Part shown: positions 41,818-49,987 of the stretch, piece after piece | How the letters are laid out: each line of letters opens with the position of its first letter | Numbering within the stretch: the stretch's first letter is position 1 | Assembly (NCBI GenBank): GCA_034005525.1 | Contig: JAVEUP010000006.1 | Location: 33,970-97,969 of the forward strand | DNA length: 64,000 bases | Reading direction: 5' to 3' | Source: PWXP01 sp034005525 | Lineage (GTDB): Bacteria; Planctomycetota; Planctomycetia; Pirellulales; Thermoguttaceae | Made by a program: the position numbers and the translations under genes | The notes under the pieces: model-generated | Seen by the model: the letters and a program-made list of their open reading frames with translations, nothing else | Told to the model about the DNA's origin: nothing | Database searches by the model: none

Positions 41818-42846
41818 ATGACGGAAGCATATAGGCTGCCCACCCACGCGGAACACACTTCGTTTGCGCCCATTCGGCTGGGGTCGGTGACCATTGCCTT
41901 TCCCGTAGTGCAAGCGGCATTGGCGGGCTACAGCGACTGGCCAATGCGGGTGATTGCCTCGCGGCTGGGCGCGCCGTTTACGCTGTCGGAGGCCATGCTG
42001 GCAAGGTTCGTCGTGCAAATCGGCGGCAAGCGGGCCGGGCGACTGGTGCGACCCACCGGCGGCGGGGCATTGTGCGGCGCGCAACTGATGGGCGGCGACG
42101 ATCCCGAACTGGGGGCGGCCGCCAGCCGCCTTGCCGAAGCCGGCTTCCACGCAGTCGACGTGAACCTGGCCTGCCCGGTCAAGAAGGTCCTTGGCCGCCA
42201 CCGGGGCGGCCATCTGATGGGCAGGCCGGAGCTAGCCGTCGACATTGTCTCGCGGGTGCGCGACGCCCTCCCGCCCGAGGTGCCCGTTACCGCGAAGATG
42301 CGGCGCGGACTGGACGACTCGCCGGAAAGCCGCGAGAGCTTCTTCGCAATTCTCGACGGCGTGCTGAACGCGGGCGCAGCGGCCGTTACCGTTCACGGAC
42401 GCACCGTACGCCAGCGGTACGAGGGACGCAGCTCGTGGCAGTTCCTGCGCGAGGTGAAGCAGCATGCCGCCGATGCCGTCATCCTCGGCAGCGGCGACCT
42501 GTTCACCGCGGCCGATTGCGTAGGAATGCTCCGCCAGACCGGCGTGGACGGCGTTGCGGTCGCTCGCGGGGCCATCGGCAACCCGTGGATTTTCCACCAG
42601 GTCCGCGCATTGGCACTAGGCCGGCCCTGCCCGCAGCCGTCGCTCAGCGATCAGCGGGAAGTGATGCTCGAACACTTCCGGCTGGCTGAAGAGACGTACG
42701 GCCCGCGACGGACCGGCCCGATCATGCGGAAGTTCGGCATCAAGTACGCAAGGCTGCATCCGCAGGCCGCTGAAGTACAAGCGGCGTTCATCGGGGTGCG
42801 CTGCCAGGAAGATTGGCACCGCGTGCTGGCACAGTGGTACGACTGA
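41818..42846 (+). CDS. dus: tRNA-dihydrouridine synthase
   Basis: 342 aa from the ATG at 41818 (AAGGA immediately before). TIM-barrel FMN enzyme: VVQAALAGYSDWPMRVI at the start, VDVNLACPVKKVLGRHRGG with the catalytic Cys and family loop, VTAKMRRGLDD, AVTVHGRTVRQRYEG and the FMN phosphate site VAVARGAIGNPWIF. It reduces specific uridines in tRNA. Its 3' end overlaps queG on the other strand by 59 bases. Confidence 0.93.
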   Translation: MTEAYRLPTHAEHTSFAPIRLGSVTIAFPVVQAALAGYSDWPMRVIASRLGAPFTLSEAMLARFVVQIGGKRAGRLVRPTGGGALCGAQLMGGDDPELGAAASRLAEAGFHAVDVNLACPVKKVLGRHRGGHLMGRPELAVDIVSRVRDALPPEVPVTAKMRRGLDDSPESRESFFAILDGVLNAGAAAVTVHGRTVRQRYEGRSSWQFLREVKQHAADAVILGSGDLFTAADCVGMLRQTGVDGVAVARGAIGNPWIFHQVRALALGRPCPQPSLSDQREVMLEHFRLAEETYGPRRTGPIMRKFGIKYARLHPQAAEVQAAFIGVRCQEDWHRVLAQWYD

Positions 42847-43771
42847 ACTGGCGGCAGAACGCCGCGTTGCGGAGCAGGCGCTCATGCCCGGCCCGGGCAA
42901 GCGGGGTATCGCCAAAACGCGCGTCGAAACCGGCCGCGTCGAGTGACATGAGCACGTCCAAATCGACCGGGTTCATCCCGTCACGCGGCCGGAATTGCGG
43001 GACCGTGGAGCAGGGCGTTTGCCGGTTGTGCGGGCATGCCTCCTGGCAAGCGTCGCAGCCGAACAGTCGCGTGCCGATCGACGGGTAAAGCTTCTCACTC
43101 ATGGGTCCGGCGTGTTCCATGCTCAGATAGCTGATGCACCGGCGCGCGTCGAGCCGGTACGGCTCCACGAGTGCTCCGGTGGGGCAGGCTTCCAGACACG
43201 CGCGGCAGCCTTTGCAGTGATCCGTCGTAACGGGCTCGTCATAGACCAGCTCTGCCGTGGTCAGCAACGCCGCCAGGAATAGCCAACTGCCGAACTGCCG
43301 GTTGATGAGCATCGTGTTCTTGCCGATCCATCCGAGACCGGCCCGCCGGGCGAAATCGCGTTCCAGCAACGGGGCCGTATCGACCACTCCGCGCGCCCGC
43401 TCGTCCGGCACAAGGCGGCGGTGCAACTCGGCCAATCGCCGCAGTCGGGCGCGAATCACGTCGTGGTAGTCCGTGCCCCAGGCATATCGCGACACACTCC
43501 CTTGCCCCGGCCCCGCCGGAAAAGGCTCGATGGTGCGATAGTTCGTCGCCAGCATGAGTACGCTCCGCGTTCCAGGAAGGATGCCGGACGGATGCCGGCG
43601 GGCTTCGGCGTGCCGCTTGAGGTAGTCCATCTTACCGGCGAATCCGGCGCCGAGCCACGCGCGGAATTGCCCCCACGTTGCAGGCTCGACCGCCGGGCAC
43701 GCACCTACCAGGTCGAACCCCAGCGTTCTGGCGCTTTCTTTCAGGGCTTGCGTCAAAGAGGCCGGGTTCAT
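42788..43771 (-). CDS. queG: epoxyqueuosine reductase
   Basis: 327 aa. The N-terminal cobalamin-dependent domain has GRKMDYL-like FAGKMDYLKRH and SVLMLATNYRT. GLGWIGKNTMLI is near 150. Two 4Fe-4S clusters follow: CKGCRACLEACPTGAL and CDACQEACPHN. It performs the last step of queuosine formation in tRNA anticodons. The C-terminal HEAT repeats of some orthologues are absent, which is common. It is convergent with and overlaps dus, another tRNA modification gene. Confidence 0.93.
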   Translation of the reverse strand: MNPASLTQALKESARTLGFDLVGACPAVEPATWGQFRAWLGAGFAGKMDYLKRHAEARRHPSGILPGTRSVLMLATNYRTIEPFPAGPGQGSVSRYAWGTDYHDVIRARLRRLAELHRRLVPDERARGVVDTAPLLERDFARRAGLGWIGKNTMLINRQFGSWLFLAALLTTAELVYDEPVTTDHCKGCRACLEACPTGALVEPYRLDARRCISYLSMEHAGPMSEKLYPSIGTRLFGCDACQEACPHNRQTPCSTVPQFRPRDGMNPVDLDVLMSLDAAGFDARFGDTPLARAGHERLLRNAAFCRQFSRTTVPARGANLPGSAPR

Positions 43772-43937
43772 CGATTCGCGGTGCCGGTGCCGCCTGGTGT
43801 GCGAGGGCCGAAACTCCAGTATACCCGATCCGCCAAGAGACGCGTCCTATGCCAGGTTGAGCACATCGGTGGCGGCACCGAACAGGAGCGATGGGTCCGG
43901 GAGTATCTTCGACGGACTCTGCAGGGGGGGGGCGGGG

Positions 43938-43984
43938 TTGACGGAGTCTCGCATTCTGGCAATAATGTATACTACCCATATACA
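43938..43984 (+). promoter_or_regulatory. vapB promoter and overlapping operator
   Basis: TTGACG (43938-43943), 17 bases, AATAAT (43961-43966). The inverted repeat TGTATA-N7-TATACA (43966-43984) begins at the last -10 base and covers the predicted start site, as expected for antitoxin autorepression. Confidence 0.5.
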
Positions 43985-43999
43985 GAAAGGCTAATGCTC

Positions 44000-44236
44000 A
44001 TGCAGGCGACTATTGTGGATTTGCGGTATCGTATGAATGATGTTCTCAAGGCATTGGACCGCAACGAGGACGTGGAAATTCTTTGCCGGGGCAAGAAGAG
44101 GGGCGTCCTGAAGGCGCATCCGCAGCCAACGCAGCAAGCGGTGGCCGACCATCCCTTCTTTGGCATGCGGTACGCCGAGGAGTCCGTCGATGCAGAAATG
44201 GACGCACTTCGCGGAGGGCGCTACCGTGATATTTGA
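44000..44236 (+). CDS. type II antitoxin, VapB/Phd-like
   Basis: 78 aa. The ATG at 44000 has AAAGG 8 bases upstream. The start MQATIVDLRYRMNDVLKALD and EDVEILCRGKKRGVL form the DNA-binding half typical of small antitoxins paired with PIN toxins. The C-terminal half (HPFFGMRYAEESVDAEMDAL) would neutralise the toxin. The stop overlaps the toxin relic's GTG. The toxin is broken, so this is an orphan antitoxin, perhaps retained as an anti-addiction factor or a regulator. Confidence 0.75.
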   Translation: MQATIVDLRYRMNDVLKALDRNEDVEILCRGKKRGVLKAHPQPTQQAVADHPFFGMRYAEESVDAEMDALRGGRYRDI

Positions 44237-44317
44237 TACGGACATATTCATCGCTCCGGTAATGCAAAGCATTTCAAACCGATCAAGGATTTGAAGCTCA
44301 AGGTGTTTCGTGCTTAG
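44226..44317 (+). pseudogene. vapC (PIN-domain toxin) with a large internal deletion
   Basis: From the GTG at 44226 the frame reads VIFDTDIFIA, the PIN N-terminus with its first acidic residue. In another frame just after, GNAKHFKPIKDLKLKVFRA leads to a TAG at 44315, which is the normal C-terminus of VapC proteins. Only about 30 codons remain of a usual 125-140, so the middle with the other catalytic acids has been lost. Confidence 0.75.
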
Positions 44318-44397
44318 AGAAACCTTTGGGGGGGAGATCGCTCTTTGTCGTTTGGTAACCGTTGACGGGGCGGCGCGGGGAGTGTTCTCGGCTCCAT

Positions 44398-44417
44398 GCG
44401 AAGGGGACAGTCCCGCC
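44398..44417. repeat. R2 half-element at the kinase 3' end
   Basis: GCGAAGGGGACAGTCCC, the terminal arm of family R2, abuts the stop codon of the kinase gene. Confidence 0.5.
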
Positions 44418-46057
44418 TATGGCACCGGGCGGCCGCAAAAGGCACTCAAGACGCGGACGCGGTGGACCAGGTACGATACGATCGAGCCGAGTAGAAACAG
44501 CGATACGGCGAAGGCAATGTGCCGGTCGATTCCCGCGTGAACGCCCTCATGCAACTCGGGGCGCCAGAGGTAGAAGTCGATCACGAGCACGCCGTACGAC
44601 GCCAGCGACAGCACCGTCATGAGCCACACGAAACGCACGCGGAACCAAAGCCCCGACGCGGCGATGATCAAGGGATAGCCCAGCACAAGCGGGCTCGTGG
44701 CCCCGTTGGCCAGCAGCAGCACGGCGAGCAAGAGCACCGAGTCGAGCGTTCCCCATACAAACCGGGCCGGTACGGCAACCCAGCCGCGACTGCCGAGCAT
44801 CCGTTGGCAAACGACCGATCCGGCCGCCCACGCAATGATCAACGCCGACATCTTCCAGTGGAAATCCCAGGGCACCATGCCGGTGTGGTAGTTGATCATT
44901 TCAATCAGGCCGAAAAGCCCAAGCCCGCCCAGCCGGGAGGCGAGGGCCGGTTCCCGGCGAGCCCAGCGTTGCAGGCGGGCGACGGGACCCGGCGGCCGTG
45001 CGACAAGCGGCTCGCCCCGCGCCAGTCGCTCAAGATCGTCGGCCAACTCGCCCGCCGACCGGTAGCGGTCCTCCGGCGATTTTGAAAGGCACTTCAGGCA
45101 GATCAACTCCAAGGCGCGCGGCACGCGGGCGTTCAATTGCCGGGGCAGCGGCGGGTCGCGGCTGAGCACCTGCATGACCGTATCCAGCGGATTCTCCTCG
45201 CGGAACGGCGGCTGACCGGTCAGCAGTTCGTACAGCACGGCGCCGAGGCTGTACACGTCGGTTTCCGGCCCGAGTTCCGCGTGCCGGCCCGACGCCTGCT
45301 CCGGCGACATGTAGCTGGGCGTGCCGGCAATCACCCCGCTCGCGGTCCGCTGCGAGTCGTCGGCCAGTGCCTTGGCCAGCCCGAAGTCGGTGACGCGCGG
45401 CTGCCCGTCGGCGTCGATCAGGATGTTCGACGGTTTCAAGTCGCGATGCAGAATGCCGTGCCGGTGCAGGTGATCGACCGCGCGTGCCACGGCGATAATC
45501 AGGCGAACGGCGCGATCGAACCCGACCGGTCCGCGGGCGATCTGCTGTGCCAGGCTTTCGCCCTCGACATACTCCATGGCGAAGAAATGCTGCCCGTGGA
45601 CCTGCCCCACGTCGTGCACGTGGACGATTCCTGCATGCTGAAGCTGCGCTGCGGTCTTGGCTTCGGAGTGGAAGCGGCGCACGTGTTCGGGCGCGGCAAG
45701 CTGCCCGGCCAGGATCATCTTGACGGCCACCAGCCGGTCGAGCCCCTTCTGCCGCGCCTTGTAGACCACGCCCATCCCGCCGCGGCCGATCTCCTCGATC
45801 AGTTCGTACTGCCCGAACTCAGCCGGCAAGCCGCCCAAGCCGGAGGGCGGCACGGCGGTGGCGCCATCCTCGGTCGGCTCCGGCGCTTCATCGTCCGGCG
45901 CCATCCCCTCGAGCGCATCGAGGCAGTCGAGCGCGGAGCCCAGGTCGGGCCTTGCACCGAGCACCGCGCCCCGGTCGGGCCGCTTGCCTGCGTGCAACTG
46001 CGACAGGTAATTGTCGAGCAGTTCAACCGCTTGCGGGTCGTCGGGGAAATCGTTCAT
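44417..46057 (-). CDS. membrane serine/threonine protein kinase
   Basis: 546 aa from the ATG at 46057. Residues about 80-345 are a complete Hanks-type kinase: IGRGGMGVVYKA, the Lys in VAVKMILAG, HRDLKPSNIL, VTDFGLAKAL and GTPSYMSPEQASG. After a linker come five or six hydrophobic helices (for example TLDSVLLLAVLLLANGA, FAVSLFLLGSIVSYLVH), so the kinase faces the cytoplasm and is anchored at its C-terminus. The N-terminal 75 residues are acidic and typical of planctomycetal kinases. It starts 16 bases after a small membrane-protein gene. Confidence 0.92.
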   Translation of the reverse strand: MNDFPDDPQAVELLDNYLSQLHAGKRPDRGAVLGARPDLGSALDCLDALEGMAPDDEAPEPTEDGATAVPPSGLGGLPAEFGQYELIEEIGRGGMGVVYKARQKGLDRLVAVKMILAGQLAAPEHVRRFHSEAKTAAQLQHAGIVHVHDVGQVHGQHFFAMEYVEGESLAQQIARGPVGFDRAVRLIIAVARAVDHLHRHGILHRDLKPSNILIDADGQPRVTDFGLAKALADDSQRTASGVIAGTPSYMSPEQASGRHAELGPETDVYSLGAVLYELLTGQPPFREENPLDTVMQVLSRDPPLPRQLNARVPRALELICLKCLSKSPEDRYRSAGELADDLERLARGEPLVARPPGPVARLQRWARREPALASRLGGLGLFGLIEMINYHTGMVPWDFHWKMSALIIAWAAGSVVCQRMLGSRGWVAVPARFVWGTLDSVLLLAVLLLANGATSPLVLGYPLIIAASGLWFRVRFVWLMTVLSLASYGVLVIDFYLWRPELHEGVHAGIDRHIAFAVSLFLLGSIVSYLVHRVRVLSAFCGRPVP

Positions 46058-46073
46058 TGAGGCCTGCCTGTTC

Positions 46074-46583
46074 TTACGCAGCGTCTGATGAGCTTGCTTC
46101 CCTTCGCTGTCGTTTTGAAACGAATCGTTGCACCAGCCATGTACCGAGGACGGCGCCCAGAATGGTGCCTTCCGCGCCGGCAATCGTCCCGAGCGCGTAG
46201 CCTGTGCTGAACCCTGCCAGGATGCGCAGCCGCCCACGTTGAATCGTCCTGAAGGCCCATGCGCCGGACGCGATGCTCACGACCCCATAACCCAAAAGAA
46301 CGGCAAGATGGAAGTCCCAATTGGCGACTGCCACAGCCCACATTGCGCCCGCAATGAACAACGCAAGCGGCAGGAAACGCAGAACGATGTGGATTCGTGA
46401 TCCCAGGACGATACCCACCCAGAAACAAAGCAAACCGTAGGCAAGGGCCAACAGCATCGAATAGGGGTCGGCTGGGGATCCGAAAAACGATGCCAGAACG
46501 GCTACGGCGAGCCAGACCCAGAGTGGTGTGTGAAGTCCGGTGGACACCCACCAAGGGGCAGGGCGAGACTGGTCGGTCAGCAT
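46074..46583 (-). CDS. small membrane protein of unknown function
   Basis: 169 aa from the ATG at 46583, with AGGAG 8 bases upstream; an ATG 7 codons earlier is possible. Five hydrophobic segments (PLWVWLAVAVLASFF, MLLALAYGLLCFWVGIVLG, FLPLALFIAGAMWAVAVA, LAVLLGYGVVSIASGAWAF, GTIAGAEGTILGAVLGTWL). No family recognised. It is probably co-transcribed with the kinase and may be its partner. Confidence 0.6.
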   Translation of the reverse strand: MLTDQSRPAPWWVSTGLHTPLWVWLAVAVLASFFGSPADPYSMLLALAYGLLCFWVGIVLGSRIHIVLRFLPLALFIAGAMWAVAVANWDFHLAVLLGYGVVSIASGAWAFRTIQRGRLRILAGFSTGYALGTIAGAEGTILGAVLGTWLVQRFVSKRQRREASSSDAA

Positions 46584-46641
46584 AGTCGCGTCTCCTGTCA
46601 TCATTCACGGAATCATGGCGCGGCAGTTCCTTCCGCAGGCG

Positions 46642-46722
46642 ATAGCCCCATTCTCTCGGCGGATCGGTTCGCCGATTGGGCAAATCACTCTTTGTGCTCC
46701 GAAAACCGCGACAGACCCCTGT
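46642..46722. repeat. diverged R2 element
   Basis: Aligns along its whole length to the copy at 16293-16398: CCCCATTCT(C)TCGGCGGA, CGATTGGGCA, TGTGC and GACAG.CCCCTGT, with mutations in both arms. An older member of the family. Confidence 0.5.
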
Positions 46723-46803
46723 GCACGGTCACCATCTGCTTTGGACTATCCAGAGTATAGCCGTCCGCGGGCGTGCAGTTAAGCCATGGCTGCGCGAAAT
46801 CCT

Positions 46804-48222
46804 TCACGAATCGGAGGCACTTGCCGCCGTTGCGGCCGACTCCGTAAGACACGGCCCCGCACCGCTTGAGAAGAACACCGCGTGCTCCGCTTCCGAAGGA
46901 AAAGCCTTGCGATAGTGGCAAGCCCACTCCGCAAGAAACGCCTCGGCCGCCGGCTCTTCCACCAGGGCCCAGACACTGCCGCCGAAACCCGCGCCGAACG
47001 CCGAGGCGGCCGCGGCGCCGCACTCGCGGGCCGAGCGGGCAAGGTGAACTGTTTGCGGGACCTGGTTTTTAAGAAGATGCTCTGCCCCCGACTGCGACTC
47101 GTCGACCAGCCGGCCGAATGGGCCGATCTGGCCGGCGGTCAATGCATCGGCCGCCGCGGGAATGATCCGCTCGCTCTCGCCCAGAAAATGCTCCAGCCGG
47201 CCCAGTAACGCGGCCGAATCGAACCCGGCGTGCGGGCGGCCCGCGGCGACGTCGCGCAGCCGGTCGGCGGCATCGGGCGCGCTGCGGATGATGTCGGCCA
47301 GGCTGGGACGCGAAGGGGACAGTCCCCTGCCGCCGGTTTCGGCCTGCCATAACTCAACGAGTGCCGCGACCAACTGCGACGCCCGGTTGTACTCGTCCAT
47401 TGCCCCGCCCGTCTTCTCGGCCAGCACGCCGCAATAGGCCACTGCGAAGCGGAAGGCCGGCGGCATGGGCAGCACCCGCTCCTGCCGCGTCGGGCAGAAG
47501 GAGTAGAGGTGGAGGCGCCCGGCGCGGCAGCAGCAGATGGCCGTGTGGTCCTCGCTGCCGCCGAAGGTGCCCACGCCCCGGTCGCCGGTCAAGGAACCGA
47601 AGCTCCGCCCGTTCTCGATGGTGGCCAGATAGCCGGCCAGATCCTCTGGGCTATGAATCTCGGCCCGGGCCTCCGGCCGCTCAAGCAGCGCATTCGCGTG
47701 ATCGAGCACCTTGAACGTCGCGATCATCAAGGCGCTGGAACTGCTCATCCCAGAAGCCGGCGGCAAGTCGCTGAGGAACGCCATGTCGGCGCCGCGCAGA
47801 GGCCCGGGGAAATTACGTGCAATGCGACGCGCGACGGTCATGGGATAGGCCGACCACTCGCCCGGCGCGCCGGCAAGCTCGGGATGCAGTTCAAAGTCGG
47901 CTTTGCGCCCCTGGTGTACGTCGATAACCGACACATGGCTGTCGTTGCGCGGTATTGCCGCCATGCAGAACCCCCGTTCCACCGCCGTCACCAGGCTCCG
48001 CCCGCCTGCGTAGTCGGTATGCTTGCCGAGCACTTCAATGCGGCCGGGCACGAACAGCATGTACGGTTCGGCATTGGCGGCCGGGTGGCCGGGCACGGCA
48101 TCGACGGCCCGGCCGAACAGATCGCTCTTGGCCTCGGCCGCCGCCCGGCTCATGCCCGCGTCCATCAACCGATTGGCGAACGCCCGGGCGGGCGCCTCGT
48201 TCCGGCTGCGGTGAGAATTCAC
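46804..48222 (-). CDS. GHMP-family sugar kinase, galactokinase-like
   Basis: 472 aa from a GTG at 48222, preceded by AAGGAGGTCAAGCT and overlapping the upstream stop (GTGA). Galactokinase-type motif 1 reads VPGRIEVLGKHTDYAGG; the usual Glu of GEHTDY is Lys here. Motif 2 is LPPASGMSSSSALM and motif 3 GAGFGGSVWALV. It probably phosphorylates C1 of galactose or a related sugar released by the locus. Residues GLSPSRP near 300 are encoded by an R2 repeat fragment (47310-47331) sitting in frame. Last gene of a tightly coupled operon. Confidence 0.85.
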   Translation of the reverse strand: MNSHRSRNEAPARAFANRLMDAGMSRAAAEAKSDLFGRAVDAVPGHPAANAEPYMLFVPGRIEVLGKHTDYAGGRSLVTAVERGFCMAAIPRNDSHVSVIDVHQGRKADFELHPELAGAPGEWSAYPMTVARRIARNFPGPLRGADMAFLSDLPPASGMSSSSALMIATFKVLDHANALLERPEARAEIHSPEDLAGYLATIENGRSFGSLTGDRGVGTFGGSEDHTAICCCRAGRLHLYSFCPTRQERVLPMPPAFRFAVAYCGVLAEKTGGAMDEYNRASQLVAALVELWQAETGGRGLSPSRPSLADIIRSAPDAADRLRDVAAGRPHAGFDSAALLGRLEHFLGESERIIPAAADALTAGQIGPFGRLVDESQSGAEHLLKNQVPQTVHLARSARECGAAAASAFGAGFGGSVWALVEEPAAEAFLAEWACHYRKAFPSEAEHAVFFSSGAGPCLTESAATAASASDS

Positions 48223-49025
48223 AGCTTGACCTCCTTGCCGGCCAGCAGCGCCGCCACCGGAGCCACGTCGGCCCGGCTCGACAGGTCCAGCACGGGCGCG
48301 TTGCACTGGACCACCTCGTACCGCTCGCCAAGATGGTCGATGGAATACTGCACGGCGTCGGGAATCTCCAGTTCGCCGCGCGGCGAGGGGCCGATCGAAC
48401 GGCACGCCTCGAAAATGGCGGGGCCGAAACGCCAGCAGTTCATGCTCACTCCACGCGGCTTCGGCAGCCTTGCCAGCGTTTCCGGGTCGGGCTTCTCGAT
48501 AATCCGCCGCAAGCGGCCTGCCGCATCGGTCTCGACCACGGCGAACTTGCACAACCGCTCGGCCGGAATGTTGCTGCCGGCCAGCATGGCGTCTTCGTCG
48601 AACACCGCCACGGCCGGCCCGCCGGCTTGCCGCAACCCCTGAAGTGCTTCGCGCGGATAGTGATTGTCGGAGTTGATCATCAGGAACGGCTCGCCCCCGG
48701 CAAACGATTCGGCGGCAATGACGGCGTCGGCCGTACCGAGCGGCTCCTGCTGCACCGCGAAGCTGATTTGCAGCCGGCTTGTGGTCGTCGCGGCGTAGTA
48801 GTTACGCAACTCCTCGTGCTCCGGTCCGATCACCAGGCAAACGCGCCGGTAGCCGGCGTCGGCCACGACCGTAAGTACGTAATCGAGAAACGGCCGGTCG
48901 ATGGGAATGAGGGCTTTCACGCCGCTCTCAGCAATCGCCGCCTGCGCCGTGTCGAGCTTTGCCGCGGCATCGGTCTTGCGCATCCTCGTACCCAATCCAC
49001 GAGCCAGAACCATAACCCGGTCCAC
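48219..49025 (-). CDS. sugar-1-phosphate nucleotidyltransferase-like protein
   Basis: 268 aa from a GTG at 49025, with AGGAGG 5 bases upstream and only one base after the esterase stop. The N-terminal signature is MVLARGLGTRMR, with the Lys region VKALIPIDRPFLDYVL; metal and product sites are INSDNHYP and FAVVETDAAGRLRRIIEKP. It would convert the sugar 1-phosphate made by the downstream kinase to an NDP-sugar. The close coupling of the two genes supports a kinase-pyrophosphorylase salvage route. Confidence 0.85.
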   Translation of the reverse strand: MDRVMVLARGLGTRMRKTDAAAKLDTAQAAIAESGVKALIPIDRPFLDYVLTVVADAGYRRVCLVIGPEHEELRNYYAATTTSRLQISFAVQQEPLGTADAVIAAESFAGGEPFLMINSDNHYPREALQGLRQAGGPAVAVFDEDAMLAGSNIPAERLCKFAVVETDAAGRLRRIIEKPDPETLARLPKPRGVSMNCWRFGPAIFEACRSIGPSPRGELEIPDAVQYSIDHLGERYEVVQCNAPVLDLSSRADVAPVAALLAGKEVKL

Positions 49026-49026
49026 T

Positions 49027-49947
49027 TCATCCTCCTGTCTTTTGAGTGGGCCGTACCTTGAGCAGGTCAAGCTCCGCAAGGTACTCTTCAATCCTTTTCA
49101 ATGAAGCCTCGAACACGGGCCGGCTGGTCATCATGTAGCCGTGCCGGCCGCCTTCGGTGACGATCAACTCGCAACGGTTTCCTGCTTCGAGCATGGCGCG
49201 GTGAAACGCCTTTGCTCCCGCAAACGGTGTGGTGGTATCGGCGGAGCCGTGGAAGACGATGGTCGGCGGCATCCCGGGCCGCACCTGATGCAGGGGAGAA
49301 AGCTCCCGCCAGCGGTCGCCCAGAAGCGCGTTGCCGTAACCCTCGGCCGACGTGTCAATGACGGGAAAGAGTAGCACCAATGCGTCCGGCATGCACGACA
49401 CACTGGTATCTTCGCCGGGTTCTTCAACGCCGTCGAACAGCGCCGTGCCTGCGGCAAGGTGCCCGCCTGCGGAAGCGCCGCTGACGACGATCCGGCCGGG
49501 GTCGATTCCCAACTTTGCGGCATGACGGCGGACATATCGGACCGCGGAACGGGCGTCCTGAACACAATGGAACACGTTAGTGCCCGAGTCCGGCCGAACG
49601 AGCCGGTATTCCGGGGCGATGCCGACCATGCCCAGCTTCGCGAAGTGCGCCGCAAACGGGTACATCCGCCGGGGGCTCATGCCGCGCCATCCTCCGCCGT
49701 GGATGATCAGGAAGCAGGGCCTGCGGTCGTCCGGGGCAAATCCGTCTGGCTCGAACACGTGCAGATGCAATTCCCGGTCGACGACCGTCTTGTAGACAAT
49801 CTTGCGCGTCGGCTCCAAGGTGGCCGCAATCTGTCCCACCGCGTCGAGCGATTGGCCCGGTGAGGACGCCGCTGTCAGGACGGCGCAGAGGACTGTTCCG
49901 GCCCCCGCCAGCAATCGACTCACGAAGCGTGGTGTTGGAGAATCCAT
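49027..49947 (-). CDS. exported alpha/beta-hydrolase (esterase/lipase, HSL/BD-FAE-like)
   Basis: 306 aa from the ATG at 49947. Signal peptide about residues 1-32 (RLLAGAGTVLCAVLTAAS). Oxyanion motif IIHGGGWRGMSP, nucleophile GASAGGH, Asp in FHGSADTTTPFAG and His in EGGRHGYM complete the triad. It probably removes acetyl or feruloyl groups from the glycan attacked by the sialidase-like protein of the same operon. Confidence 0.85.
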   Translation of the reverse strand: MDSPTPRFVSRLLAGAGTVLCAVLTAASSPGQSLDAVGQIAATLEPTRKIVYKTVVDRELHLHVFEPDGFAPDDRRPCFLIIHGGGWRGMSPRRMYPFAAHFAKLGMVGIAPEYRLVRPDSGTNVFHCVQDARSAVRYVRRHAAKLGIDPGRIVVSGASAGGHLAAGTALFDGVEEPGEDTSVSCMPDALVLLFPVIDTSAEGYGNALLGDRWRELSPLHQVRPGMPPTIVFHGSADTTTPFAGAKAFHRAMLEAGNRCELIVTEGGRHGYMMTSRPVFEASLKRIEEYLAELDLLKVRPTQKTGG

Positions 49948-49987
49948 GTGATCTTCACCCTCATCAATCAGCAACGATTTGGAGAAC

